The position numbers and the translations under genes were made by a program. The notes under the pieces are model-generated. The model saw nothing but the letters and a program-made list of their open reading frames with translations. It made no database searches and was not told the DNA's origin. 54,610 bases of DNA from JACCYQ01 sp036675565 (lineage in GTDB: Bacteria > Bacteroidota > Bacteroidia > Chitinophagales > Chitinophagaceae), in assembly GCA_036675565.1 (NCBI GenBank), contig JAKFER010000104.1:1-54610 (forward strand), in the 5' to 3' direction. Shown here one piece after another: positions 26,450 through 36,062 of the stretch (the first letter of the stretch is position 1; each line of letters begins with the position of its first letter).

Positions 26450-27640
26450 ATGCTTAAAGAAAAGATTAAATCGTTAGCCAGCAAATATGCACCAGATTTC
26501 ATTGCGATAAGGCATCACCTGCACGCAAATCCCGAACTCAGTTACCAGGAATTTAAAACATCAAAATTTGTAGAGGAAAAATTAAGCTCTTTTGGTATTC
26601 CGTATACTGTTATTGCAACTACAGGTGTTGTTGGTTTGATCGAAGGAAAAAATCCAGGGAAAAGAGTTATTGCATTAAGGGCAGATATGGATGCTTTACC
26701 TATCCAGGAAGAGAATGATGTTCCATACAAATCTGTGAACCCGGGAGTCATGCATGCCTGTGGGCATGACGTGCATACAACCTGCCTGTTGGGTGCGGCA
26801 AAAATTTTAAATGAAACAAAAGAAGATTGGGAAGGAACGATTAAGCTCATTTTTCAACCGGGCGAAGAAAAAAATCCGGGTGGGGCCAGCCTCATGATCA
26901 AAGATGGCGTTCTTGAAAATCCTGCACCTGCAGCTATTTTTGGATTACATGTAAATCCACAACTGGAAACGGGAAAATTGAGTTTCCGGGGCGGAAAAGT
27001 CATGGCGAGTGCTGATGAAATTTATATAACCATTTCAGGAAGTGGAGGTCATGCTGCCGCACCGCATACAACGGTTGACCCGATATTAATTGCTTCGCAT
27101 TTAGTGGTTGCATTGCAACAAGTCATTAGTCGTAACCGGGATCCATTTTCGCCTTCCGTTTTATCGATCACATCTTTTCACGGCGGTTTTACAACGAATG
27201 TTATCCCGGGTGAAGTTAAACTAATGGGAACCTTTCGGGCAATGGATGAAACATGGCGTTTTAAAGCACATGAATTAATAAAAAAAATAGCAACCGATTT
27301 GGTTACGGGAATGGGAGCTAAACTGGATATTCATATTGATGTTGGATATCCCGCGGTTATCAATAATGAAAAATTATCCCAACAGGCAAGGTTAAACGCA
27401 GAAGCCTTTCTTTCCACTGCCCTGGTTGAAGAAACAGAAATGCGTATGGGGGCAGAAGATTTTGGCTATTACTGTCAAAAAATTCCCGGCTGTTTCTTTC
27501 GACTGGGAACCGGGAACAAAGAGAAAGGAATAACATCAGGTGTACACACTCCTCTTTTTAATATTGACGAAAATGCAATTGAAATTGGAATGGGTATCAT
27601 GGCCTGGCTGGGAGCTACTTCATCAACCGAAAATCTTTAA
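26450..27640 (+). CDS. M20 family amidohydrolase (hippurate hydrolase / N-acyl amino-acid deacylase type)
   Basis: The 396-residue protein is a metal-dependent M20D-type amidohydrolase. Motifs: IRHHLHANPELSYQE, ALRADMDALPIQE, HACGHDVHTTCLLGAA (metal ligands), FQPGEEKNPGGA, the dimerisation-domain GSGGHAAAPH, and MGAEDFGYY near the C-terminus. The family removes acyl groups from amino acids or cleaves indole conjugates; substrate cannot be fixed from sequence. There is no signal peptide, so it is cytosolic. A bidirectional terminator lies after it. Confidence 0.93.
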   Translation: MLKEKIKSLASKYAPDFIAIRHHLHANPELSYQEFKTSKFVEEKLSSFGIPYTVIATTGVVGLIEGKNPGKRVIALRADMDALPIQEENDVPYKSVNPGVMHACGHDVHTTCLLGAAKILNETKEDWEGTIKLIFQPGEEKNPGGASLMIKDGVLENPAPAAIFGLHVNPQLETGKLSFRGGKVMASADEIYITISGSGGHAAAPHTTVDPILIASHLVVALQQVISRNRDPFSPSVLSITSFHGGFTTNVIPGEVKLMGTFRAMDETWRFKAHELIKKIATDLVTGMGAKLDIHIDVGYPAVINNEKLSQQARLNAEAFLSTALVEETEMRMGAEDFGYYCQKIPGCFFRLGTGNKEKGITSGVHTPLFNIDENAIEIGMGIMAWLGATSSTENL

Positions 27641-27671
27641 TCAACATTAAATATTAATGAATCCACATAAA

Positions 27672-27698
27672 AAAAGTTCCGGCCAGACCGGAACTTTT
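27672..27698. terminator. Bidirectional terminator between the M20 and S41 genes
   Basis: AAAAGTTCCGG, loop CCAGA and CCGGAACTTTT: a perfect 11-bp stem with A-run on one side and T-run on the other. It lies between convergent genes. Confidence 0.9.
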
Positions 27699-27721
27699 TA
27701 TTTTAATTTTTGATTGTTTTA

Positions 27722-29095
27722 TTAAAATGGTCTTTTATCAACCATTCCTTTAAATGTATTTTTATCTAATTTAATATTTGCATCAATTACAATTGGATCG
27801 GCTTCAAACTTTTCAGTTCTTGGTTCCATGTTAGCACGGAAACCACCGGTTCCAATATATTTTAATACACTGGCTAATGAAGTCTCGGTAATATCTCCCC
27901 AATCCTTATCAATACCATCTGCTACTTGCTTATTCAATGGAAATCCATCAAAATAATTTCCTTGTCCACTTTTATTGGTTGAACGGAAAGATACTGGGAA
28001 AATATACCAGTCTCCTACCGGTATTGGGAAATAACCTACCGGCTTACCATAGGTTTTTGAAGGACCTACCAGGATCACTTCCATATAGGGTTTCAGGTTA
28101 TTGATCAATAATTCGCTGGCAGAAGCTGAGCTGCTGCTAACAATAATAAATACACGCGGCAGATTCAACGACCCAATCTTATTTATTTTGGTTGAAGAAT
28201 TCCACTGAGAATAAATAGTATTGAAAGCCTGGGTCATTAAAGTTTGTCCATTAGCTGCTGTGGGTGCCAGGTAATTGGCAAGTTTATCATGTACTGATAC
28301 ATAACCACCTCCGTTATAACGAAGGTCAATGATTACATCATCCACATTTTCCTGTGAAAACCTGCTGAAGGTTTGGCTAAAGCGGTTATAGATCTCCGTT
28401 GTATCACCCAAAAAAGAATTAAAAACCATGTAACCAGCTTTTTTACCGGCAACGGTATATACAGTATCTAAAAATACTGGATGCTCCTGGTAACTGTCTG
28501 CAACCAGGTTAACATCTACCGTATTTCCATCAGGTTTTAAAAAACTTATACTTACTGATGTAGCAGGGGATGAAGAACTACCATAAATAGCATTTACAAT
28601 AAAATTAATATTTGCATCAGACGTACTAATATTCGTACTACCATTGACCTTGGTAATACGCCATCCTCTTTTGATGCCAGCTTTACCGGCAGGGGAAGCG
28701 GTTTCAACAAAACGTACACGCAAATCGTCATCTGCCCGAAAGAAAATATTCATTCCAAAGTCTTTACTGATACCAGAGCTTGCATTATCCCATTCGGATT
28801 TTTTAACTGCAAAACTCCACCTGTCAACAGGCCCTGTAAAACCAGGTTCAATACTAAAAGCACGAATAGCTTCCATGATCGCATTTGGATCACTATAGCT
28901 TTGTGCATTAAAATTGGCGGGGATTTGTGTATTCCAGAGATAAATATCTCTTGCATACAAAATGGTTGTGTCTTTGATTTTGTCAACTACTACAGGCGGT
29001 GCTGGTGGGGTAGGATTTGAATTTACATTATCCTTTTTACAGGATGCCATTAAAAACAAAACTCCGGTGGTGGCGAGGATTAATTTTATTTTCAT
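27722..29095 (-). CDS. S41 family C-terminal processing peptidase, lipoprotein
   Basis: The 457-residue protein has a lipoprotein signal (FLMASCKKD, Cys near residue 19), then a Pro-rich linker and an N-terminal helical domain. A PDZ-like part follows (SPAGKAGIKRGWRITKVNG), then the S41 domain with DVIIDLRYNGGGYVSVHDKLA and the nucleophile region VSSSSASASELLINNLKPYM. S41 enzymes cut near C-termini of proteins. Membrane attachment through lipid is inferred from the lipobox. It is monocistronic, convergent with the M20 gene. Confidence 0.92.
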   Translation of the reverse strand: MKIKLILATTGVLFLMASCKKDNVNSNPTPPAPPVVVDKIKDTTILYARDIYLWNTQIPANFNAQSYSDPNAIMEAIRAFSIEPGFTGPVDRWSFAVKKSEWDNASSGISKDFGMNIFFRADDDLRVRFVETASPAGKAGIKRGWRITKVNGSTNISTSDANINFIVNAIYGSSSSPATSVSISFLKPDGNTVDVNLVADSYQEHPVFLDTVYTVAGKKAGYMVFNSFLGDTTEIYNRFSQTFSRFSQENVDDVIIDLRYNGGGYVSVHDKLANYLAPTAANGQTLMTQAFNTIYSQWNSSTKINKIGSLNLPRVFIIVSSSSASASELLINNLKPYMEVILVGPSKTYGKPVGYFPIPVGDWYIFPVSFRSTNKSGQGNYFDGFPLNKQVADGIDKDWGDITETSLASVLKYIGTGGFRANMEPRTEKFEADPIVIDANIKLDKNTFKGMVDKRPF

Positions 29096-29230
29096 TTTAA
29101 TGATGTGTGATTTTTCTAAAATTAAGGCTTATTGATGCTTCAAGACGCACAAATCAAGTTAAGTAATGCTTTGAAACGATGTTTTAACAATTATTAAATT
29201 TATTAAAAAAAGGTAAGATTTAAAACCCAT

Positions 29231-30001
29231 CTAACCCTTTTCTTTCCTGAATTTCATATCCAGGAAACCTATAACCGTGAAAACAAGGAAATAACCAATT
29301 GAATTAAGCTCATGATTTATTAATAATTTATCAGGCTTAACCATTATCGCGTCCAAAGTTAAAATTGGAAATGCATATGGATCTTTATCGATATGTTTCC
29401 ATTGCATTATTATCAAAGTGGTGATTAATAAACCTAATCCAATACCGATTGGTGTAATAAAATTCCTGAACCTCATACCTAACCAAAACTGAATGGCGCT
29501 GATCCCTAAAATAGAAACATATGTTTTGAAAACCATTTTCAATAACGAACCTAAATCAATGGTATTATCAAAAAAAGGAAATTTATTATCTACCAGGTTT
29601 ACTGTTAACGCCGATAGAATCATAAATAATGTAAAAAGCGTAAAGCAAAAAAGGATCATCAGGTGGATAGTCAAAAATTTTGAGAAGAATATAGAACCGA
29701 ATGATTGCGGAGATGCAAATACCTGTTTCCAGGTGTTGTTTTTATATTCTATTTGTGGAATCAAACTACAAACCAGGATAATGAACATGGGCAATAAAAA
29801 TGCGGATAAAGATTGCCATCCCCTTAAAAAATGAAAGTGCCATGGATCACCCTTAAGCATGGGTATAAAAACTTCCGGTTTAAAATAATACATCATAAAA
29901 AAAATAGCCGGAATGAATAATGCACCTAAAACACTTAGCCAGAATGATGCACTTCGTTTGGTCTTTAAAAGTTCTGCCCTGGTACTGTTGATGAAATTCA
30001 T
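29231..30001 (-). CDS. ABC transporter permease (ABC-2 type)
   Basis: The 256-residue protein has about six hydrophobic segments, beginning with the SFWLSVLGALFIPAIFFMMYY helix after FINSTRAELLKTKRSA. That last pattern is usual for ABC-2-type permeases of the bacitracin/lantibiotic-immunity kind. Its start overlaps the end of the ATPase gene by 4 nt (ATGA), so the two are translated together. Substrate unknown. Confidence 0.88.
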   Translation of the reverse strand: MNFINSTRAELLKTKRSASFWLSVLGALFIPAIFFMMYYFKPEVFIPMLKGDPWHFHFLRGWQSLSAFLLPMFIILVCSLIPQIEYKNNTWKQVFASPQSFGSIFFSKFLTIHLMILFCFTLFTLFMILSALTVNLVDNKFPFFDNTIDLGSLLKMVFKTYVSILGISAIQFWLGMRFRNFITPIGIGLGLLITTLIIMQWKHIDKDPYAFPILTLDAIMVKPDKLLINHELNSIGYFLVFTVIGFLDMKFRKEKG

Positions 30002-30915
30002 ATGTTGTTAGCTGTTATATCCATAAATAATTGTTCAAGATCGCTGTGGCGGTTGTGTAATGAGTAAACCTCAATGCCTTGTTCCACCAGCATTTTATTA
30101 ATAGATGCATTCATACTATTATCCTGGAAAGGCAGTACAACCAGATTTGCGTTTTGCTTCACATCAAACCTGGCTTTTAAAATATCAACTGTTTTAACAG
30201 GATCATTCGTTTCAATCTCCAGTAAGGTTTGGCTTTTTTTCAATAATTGCAATTCTGATAAAATACCCTGGAACAGGATTTTGCCCTGGTGAATGATTCC
30301 AACATGCGTGGTCATTTTTTCCACTTCTGCCAGTAAATGACTGCTGACAACAATAGTGGTTCCATTTTCCCTGTTTAATTTCTTTAGCAGTTCGCGGGTT
30401 TCAACAATACCATTGGGATCAAGACCATTCGTTGGTTCATCCAGTATCAGCAATTGAGGTTTATGTAACAAAGCAATGGCAATGGATAAACGCTGTTTCA
30501 TTCCAAGCGAAAATTGTTTTGCCTTCTTATTACCGGTTTTATGCAGATCCACCAATTGCAACACTTCTTCAATTCTCTTTTTATCACACCCGTATATACG
30601 CCTGTAGATTTCTAAATTTTCTTTGGCGGTAAGATGCTGGTAAAGGGAAGGTTGTTCTATAAGAGATCCAATCTTTTTTAATGTTTCTATCCGGTGATGC
30701 GTAAAATTTTTTCCAAATAATTCTATTTGACCTTGCTGGTTACGGAGTAAACCAAGAAGCAATTTAAGTGTAGTGGTTTTGCCTGCACCATTAGGTCCTA
30801 AAAAACCATAAATACTCCCGGTTGGTACCGACATATTTACGTTTTTTAATGTAGCAATTCCTTTTTTAAAAGAAAAATTCAACCCTTTGGTTTCAATAAT
30901 ATTTTCATTAGCCAT
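29998..30915 (-). CDS. ABC transporter ATP-binding protein
   Basis: The 305-residue ATPase has Walker A GPNGAGKTTTL, the signature FSLGMKQRLSIA, Walker B LLILDEPTNGLDP and the switch histidine in VVSSHLLAEVE. An extra C-terminal domain of about 90 residues follows, typical of BcrA/NatA-like export ATPases. Together with the downstream permease it forms a two-gene ABC-2 exporter. Bacitracin-type resistance and Na+ export are family possibilities; neither is shown here. Confidence 0.92.
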   Translation of the reverse strand: MANENIIETKGLNFSFKKGIATLKNVNMSVPTGSIYGFLGPNGAGKTTTLKLLLGLLRNQQGQIELFGKNFTHHRIETLKKIGSLIEQPSLYQHLTAKENLEIYRRIYGCDKKRIEEVLQLVDLHKTGNKKAKQFSLGMKQRLSIAIALLHKPQLLILDEPTNGLDPNGIVETRELLKKLNRENGTTIVVSSHLLAEVEKMTTHVGIIHQGKILFQGILSELQLLKKSQTLLEIETNDPVKTVDILKARFDVKQNANLVVLPFQDNSMNASINKMLVEQGIEVYSLHNRHSDLEQLFMDITANNI

Positions 30916-31078
30916 GAAGCAGTAGTAGTTATTTTTAAGGTTTTCAAATATAACAACAACAAACTTACCTGCGAAGGGTGTCTTTATTTTGTAAATTGCA
31001 CGCCATATGAAACATGGCGGCGGAGGAAAAACCTTTAATTCGATCCAAACCCATGGTTATTAAAATCAAATCCAAAAC

Positions 31079-33421
31079 ATGGCAAAAGAACTAAGGAAGC
31101 AACAGGCATTAGAATATCACTCCAAAGGAAGGCCCGGAAAAATTGAAGTAATTCCTACCAAAGAAGCAAAAACCCAGAGAGATCTTTCCCTCGCATACTC
31201 ACCCGGAGTAGCAGAACCTTGTAAAGAAATAGCAGAGAATGTTGAAGATGTATATAAGTATACAGCAAAAGGCAACCTGGTTGCCGTAATCACCAACGGA
31301 ACGGCAGTATTAGGTTTGGGTGATATAGGACCTGAAGCCAGTAAGCCGGTTATGGAAGGAAAAGGAGTTCTATTCAAAATATTTGCTGATATAGATGTAT
31401 TTGATATTGAAATAAATGAAAAAGACCCGGAGAAATTTGTCCAGATCGTAAAAGCATTGGAACCCACTTTTGGAGGTATCAACCTGGAAGATATTAAGGC
31501 TCCGGAATGTTTTTACATTGAGAAAACGCTGAAAGAACAAATGAATATCCCGGTGATGCATGATGACCAGCATGGAACAGCCATCATCAGTGCCGCAGCT
31601 TTATTAAATGCATTGGAGGTACAAAAAAAGAAAATAGAAAAAGTTCGTGTTGTTGTAAATGGAGCCGGCGCCGCTGCTATGGCTTGTATTCAATTATATG
31701 AAGCATTAGGTGTAAAGCATGAAAACTTCCTGGTATTCGACCGCAAAGGAGTCTTGCATAAAGACCGCAACGACCTGGAAAATTTCAAATTAAAATTTGC
31801 TAATGCCAAACATGAAATTTCTTTGGAAGATGCCATGAAGGATGCGGATGTTTTTATTGGATTAAGTGTTGGTAATGTAATAACGCCGCAAATGGTGAAG
31901 AGCATGGCTAAAAACCCGATTGTTTTTGCCATGGCAAACCCCGATCCTGAAATTACCTATGAAGCAGCCATTGCTGCCCGAAAAGATGTGATCATGGCCA
32001 CAGGTCGCAGTGATTATCCCAACCAGGTAAATAATGTATTGGGATTCCCTTACATTTTCCGTGGCGCATTGGATGTGCGGGCCAGGCAAATAAATGAAGA
32101 AATGAAACTGGCTGCCGTAAAGGCTTTGGCGGCATTAGCTAAATCACCGGTACCAGATATTGTCAACATGGCTTATAATGAGCAAAATATCATATTTGGT
32201 CCAAATTATATTATTCCAAAACCTGTAGATCCTCGATTGTTAGAAACCGTGGCACCCGCCGTGGCTAAAGCCGCCATGGATAGTGGTGTTGCTAAATTTC
32301 CCATCCTGGATTGGGAGGCATACAGAAACGATTTGAATAAAAGGCTGGGACTGGATAACCAGATGTTGCGCATTTTGGGTAATAAAGCCCGTCGCGACCC
32401 AAGAAGAATTGTTTTTGCTGACGCTGATAATGCCAAGATTTTAAAGGCAGCTACCATAGTATATGATGAAGGAATCGGTTATCCTATATTGTTAGGTGAT
32501 GAAACCAACATCAAAAAATTAGCAGCGGCTAATGGATTGGAAATTGATCATATCCCGATCATTGATCAGCGCAGTGATGAAATGGAAGAAAAAAGAAATT
32601 ACTATGGCGACCTCTTGTTTAAAAAACGCCAGCGTAAAGGGTTAAACGCATATGAAGCCAAAAAGGTGATGCGAGATCGTAATTATTTTGGTTGCATGAT
32701 GGTGGAAACCGGTGATGCAGATGCGATGATCTCAGGGTTATCTAAAAACTACCCTGATACCATTCGGCCGGCTTTGCATACGATCGGTACAGAAGATGGC
32801 GTAAAGAATATTGCAGGTATGTATATGATGCTTACCAAAAAAGGTCCCTTATTCCTTGCCGATACAACTGTAAGCTTTAATCCTACAGCAGAAGAATTGG
32901 CTGATATCACGATCATGGCAGCCAGGGAAGTGAGTTTATTCAATATTGTACCTCGTATTGCCATGTTAAGCTATTCCAATTTTGGCAGCAGCAATTCTCC
33001 GGAGGCACGATTGGTTGCGGAAGCACGAAAAATCGTAAAGCAGAAAATGCCTTCTTTGATTGTTGATGGGGAAATGCAGGCCAGCCTGGCGTTTAACCAG
33101 GAAATCTTAAAAGAGAATTACCCGTTTTCTGAATTGGTAGGACAGGATGTAAACACTCTGATTTTTCCCAATCTTGCATCAGGTAATGTTACCTATAATC
33201 TCTTAAAAGAATTAGGAACCGGTGATGCTGTTGGTCCCATATTAATGGGATTAAAAAAGCCCGTACATGTATTGCAATTAGGTAGTTCCGTGCGGAGTAT
33301 CATCAATATGGCTATCATTGCGGTAGTTGATGCGCAACAAAAATGCAAGACAGGTTCACAGGAAATCGTAAAAAAATCCCGGTGGTGGAAAAGAACAAGC
33401 AAAAAAAACAATGAAATTTAA
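31079..33421 (+). CDS. maeB: NADP-dependent malic enzyme with C-terminal phosphotransacetylase domain
   Basis: The 780-residue protein is a MaeB-type hybrid. Residues 1 to about 430 form the malic enzyme (malate to pyruvate + CO2). They include YSPGVAEPCKEIA, NGTAVLGLGDIG, HDDQHGTAIISAAALLNAL and the NADP-binding VVVNGAGAAAMAC. Residues about 440-770 resemble phosphotransacetylase (RRIVFADADNAKILKAA, VDGEMQASLAFN, ANLASG-like LASGNVTYNLLKEL); in MaeB enzymes this part is regulatory and binds acetyl-CoA. Length is right for the hybrid family. It is monocistronic as far as visible. Confidence 0.95.
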   Translation: MAKELRKQQALEYHSKGRPGKIEVIPTKEAKTQRDLSLAYSPGVAEPCKEIAENVEDVYKYTAKGNLVAVITNGTAVLGLGDIGPEASKPVMEGKGVLFKIFADIDVFDIEINEKDPEKFVQIVKALEPTFGGINLEDIKAPECFYIEKTLKEQMNIPVMHDDQHGTAIISAAALLNALEVQKKKIEKVRVVVNGAGAAAMACIQLYEALGVKHENFLVFDRKGVLHKDRNDLENFKLKFANAKHEISLEDAMKDADVFIGLSVGNVITPQMVKSMAKNPIVFAMANPDPEITYEAAIAARKDVIMATGRSDYPNQVNNVLGFPYIFRGALDVRARQINEEMKLAAVKALAALAKSPVPDIVNMAYNEQNIIFGPNYIIPKPVDPRLLETVAPAVAKAAMDSGVAKFPILDWEAYRNDLNKRLGLDNQMLRILGNKARRDPRRIVFADADNAKILKAATIVYDEGIGYPILLGDETNIKKLAAANGLEIDHIPIIDQRSDEMEEKRNYYGDLLFKKRQRKGLNAYEAKKVMRDRNYFGCMMVETGDADAMISGLSKNYPDTIRPALHTIGTEDGVKNIAGMYMMLTKKGPLFLADTTVSFNPTAEELADITIMAAREVSLFNIVPRIAMLSYSNFGSSNSPEARLVAEARKIVKQKMPSLIVDGEMQASLAFNQEILKENYPFSELVGQDVNTLIFPNLASGNVTYNLLKELGTGDAVGPILMGLKKPVHVLQLGSSVRSIINMAIIAVVDAQQKCKTGSQEIVKKSRWWKRTSKKNNEI

Positions 33422-33515
33422 CCTGGAAACAGCAAGGGGAACAATTTTTTCATATACCAGACCTTAACATGCCTTTGTATCTTTAAATAAATTAATACCC
33501 AGGGGATATTTCAAT

Positions 33516-34253
33516 ATGAAGTTCATTTCGGATTTTGGCCGTTACATTCTCATGCTCAAAGACATGTTTTCCAGGCCGGAAAATTTTAAGATGTATTGGA
33601 AAGAGTTCATGCATCAGTGTTCCGATATTGGGATTGGTTCCCTAGGTATTGTGGCCATTATTTCAATTTTCATGGGTGCTGTATCCGCTGTGCAAACGGC
33701 TTACCAGCTGGTAAGTCCATTGATTCCTAAATCAACAATTGCCCAGATTGTAAGAGATACCGTGATCCTTGAGTTTGCTCCTACCCTGGTTTGTATCGTA
33801 TTAGCAGGTGTGGTTGGCAGTAAGATAGCAAGTGAACTGGGGAACATGCGGGTGAGTGAACAGATCGATGCGCTGGAAATCATGGGCATTAATACAAAGG
33901 CCTACCTGGTTGGTCCCAAAATTTTGGCGTCCCTTGTTGTAATTCCCATGTTGGTGGTTATTGCGGCAGTTTTGGGTATTTATGGTGGAAGATTAGCAGG
34001 AACAGCTGCAAACATATTGTCGTCAACAACTTATGATAAAGGATTGCTGGAAGGATTTCTACCATACAATGCGGTATTTGCCATGGTTAAGGCTTATACA
34101 TTCGCTTTTATTATTTCCAGTGTTTCTTCTTTCTTTGGATATTATGTAAAAGGAGGTTCCCTGGAAATTGGAAGATCAAGTACAAAAGCAGTGGTTGTTA
34201 GTTGTATATTGATCCTGTTCGCGGATTATATTCTTTCGGCCATGTTATTATAA
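33516..34253 (+). CDS. mlaE: MlaE family ABC transporter permease
   Basis: The 245-residue membrane protein matches MlaE/YrbE, the permease of the lipid-asymmetry ABC system. Signatures: GIGSLGIVAIISIFMGAVSAVQTAYQL, RDTVILEFAPTLVCIVLAGVVGSKIASELGNMRVSEQIDALEIMGI, and the C-terminal YYVKGGSLEIGRSSTKAVV. The cognate ATPase follows 21 nt later. No MCE-domain (MlaD) substrate-binding partner is encoded in the window. Role in transport of phospholipids between membranes is from the family. Confidence 0.93.
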   Translation: MKFISDFGRYILMLKDMFSRPENFKMYWKEFMHQCSDIGIGSLGIVAIISIFMGAVSAVQTAYQLVSPLIPKSTIAQIVRDTVILEFAPTLVCIVLAGVVGSKIASELGNMRVSEQIDALEIMGINTKAYLVGPKILASLVVIPMLVVIAAVLGIYGGRLAGTAANILSSTTYDKGLLEGFLPYNAVFAMVKAYTFAFIISSVSSFFGYYVKGGSLEIGRSSTKAVVVSCILILFADYILSAMLL

Positions 34254-34274
34254 CATCAAACCTGATTATCATTA

Positions 34275-35132
34275 ATGATTGAACTAAAACATATAAGTAA
34301 AGGATTCGATGGAGTGCAGGTGATCAAAGATGTTTCCAGCGTCATGAAGCCCGGTCAGTGTAACCTGATCATCGGCTCCAGTGGTAGCGGAAAAACCGTT
34401 TTGATGAAATGCAGGGTTGGATTGTTTACTCCCGATGCCGGTGAAGTATTATACGATGGTCACGATTTTGTTAAAATGGATGCTGAAGAAAAAAAAGAGA
34501 TCCGTACACAGATCGGTATGCTTTTCCAGGGTTCCGCATTATTCGACAGCCTGACAGTTGAACAAAATGTAATGTTCCCTTTAGAGATGTTTACCAAATG
34601 GAATTACAAAAAGAAATTGGATCGTGTAAATGAAGTGCTTGAAAGAGTGGAATTAAAAGGTACAAACAAGAAATTTCCTGCCGAAGTAAGTGGTGGTATG
34701 AAAAAAAGAGTTGGTATCGCCCGGGCTGTGGTTCTGAATCCAAAATATCTTTTTTGCGATGAACCAAATTCTGGTCTTGATCCTTTAACATCCATGATTA
34801 TCGATAAATTGATCATGGAGATTACCAAAGAATATAATATTACCACCGTTGTAAACACGCATGATATGAACAGTGTAATGGAAATGGGTGATTCCATTTT
34901 ATACATGCACAAAGGTGAAAAGGAATGGGAAGGAAATAATAAACAGATCATTTTTAGTAAAAATGAAAAATTGAACGACTTTATTTTCGCTTCCGAGTTT
35001 TTGAAAGATGCGAAAGATATGCGAATGCTGGAAGAGACCGGTAAAATACCCAATGACCGGGACATGAGTGAACTTACCCACAAGTCAGCTTCACCACTCA
35101 TTGAACCTAATGAAAATAATGAATCTGCATGA
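34275..35132 (+). CDS. mlaF: MlaF family ABC transporter ATP-binding protein
   Basis: The 285-residue ATPase carries Walker A IGSSGSGKTVLMK, signature EVSGGMKKRVGIARAV, Walker B YLFCDEPNSGLDP, and the switch HDMNSVMEMGD. The PNSGLDP variant is common in this subgroup in Bacteroidota. A C-terminal extension of about 45 residues is rich in charged residues. It follows mlaE and overlaps the next gene by 4 nt (ATGA). The family transports phospholipid across the envelope with MlaE. Confidence 0.93.
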   Translation: MIELKHISKGFDGVQVIKDVSSVMKPGQCNLIIGSSGSGKTVLMKCRVGLFTPDAGEVLYDGHDFVKMDAEEKKEIRTQIGMLFQGSALFDSLTVEQNVMFPLEMFTKWNYKKKLDRVNEVLERVELKGTNKKFPAEVSGGMKKRVGIARAVVLNPKYLFCDEPNSGLDPLTSMIIDKLIMEITKEYNITTVVNTHDMNSVMEMGDSILYMHKGEKEWEGNNKQIIFSKNEKLNDFIFASEFLKDAKDMRMLEETGKIPNDRDMSELTHKSASPLIEPNENNESA

Positions 35133-35932
35133 TGAAAAAATGCCTGCTGGTTATAACGGTCATGCTCACTTCCTTTTTAATGCAGGGAAATGAGTTTTGG
35201 ATCATGCCTAATAAATTTATTTATAATTCCGGTGAAACGGTTAATGTTCGCTTCTTTACAGGAGAAAATTTTATTGGTAAAAACTGGGATGGCAACCGTT
35301 CTAAGATCCATAGTTTATTTTTTTATTGGTCTGATGTAAATGACAGTTGCAACCAGCATTTATCAACCCTTCCCGGCGATTCTTTAAATATTTCTGTTAT
35401 AGATGAAGGTACAGCCATGCTGGCTTTTCATTCAAAACCTGCTGTAAAAGAATTAAATGCTACTGAATTTGAACATTACCTTGCTGAGAACAGGCTAACG
35501 AATGTGATTGAAGCGAGAAAATCTGCCGGAACTGCTGACAAGCCTGGAAGAGAAAGTTACCAGCGTTGTGCAAAAACCATTTTCCAGGTAGGTTCTAAGA
35601 CAGATAAAACCTATACCAAAAAAACAGGACTGCCAATTGACATCATTCCTGGCGATAACCCCTATTCTCTAACAACAGATGGCGATTTTAAAGTCAAAAT
35701 ATTTTACAAAGGCAAGCCATTAAAAAATGCACCGGTTAAGGTCTGGCACAGGTTAAATGAAAAATTTTCAATTCATAATTTAGATACAGATGATGAAGGA
35801 GAAGTAAGTTTTTTCATCAGTACATTGGGTGAATGGATGGTAACATCCATTGTGATGGAACCGCTAAAAGGCAATACCAAAGCCGATTGGCAAGTCTATC
35901 ATGGTTCACTCACCTGGGGATACCTGAAATAA
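35129..35932 (+). CDS. Secreted DUF4198-like protein
   Basis: The 267-residue protein has a signal peptide (residues 1-20, MQGNEF) followed by WIMPNKFIYNSGETVNVRFFTGENF, the N-terminal motif of DUF4198 (periplasmic, linked in other bacteria to metal uptake). A C-terminal Ig-like strand set reads GDFKVKIFYKGKPLKNAPVKVWH. It overlaps the mlaF stop by 4 nt, so translation is coupled. Why a DUF4198-type protein should be tied to MlaEF is unclear. Family assignment is by pattern. Confidence 0.75.
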   Translation: MMKKCLLVITVMLTSFLMQGNEFWIMPNKFIYNSGETVNVRFFTGENFIGKNWDGNRSKIHSLFFYWSDVNDSCNQHLSTLPGDSLNISVIDEGTAMLAFHSKPAVKELNATEFEHYLAENRLTNVIEARKSAGTADKPGRESYQRCAKTIFQVGSKTDKTYTKKTGLPIDIIPGDNPYSLTTDGDFKVKIFYKGKPLKNAPVKVWHRLNEKFSIHNLDTDDEGEVSFFISTLGEWMVTSIVMEPLKGNTKADWQVYHGSLTWGYLK

Positions 35933-36010
35933 GCATACAATACATAGACTGATTTTTATCAGCCCCTGCACTTAACAGCTCAACACCGGTTACCATTCGA
36001 TCTAATTCCT

Positions 36011-36018
36011 TAGTTTTG
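36011..36018 (+). promoter_or_regulatory. Putative sucD promoter (-7 element)
   Basis: TAGTTTTG fits TAnnTTTG and lies 45 nt before the sucD start codon. No convincing -33 TTG is present. Confidence 0.4.
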
Positions 36019-36062
36019 CACCACTTTTTACCGAAAATCAAACCTTGTAAATAAATTACTTC

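Noticed and set aside
28644..28898. Plus-strand open frame inside the S41 peptidase gene
   Set aside because: A shadow of the minus-strand gene, which has clear S41 motifs and a lipoprotein signal.
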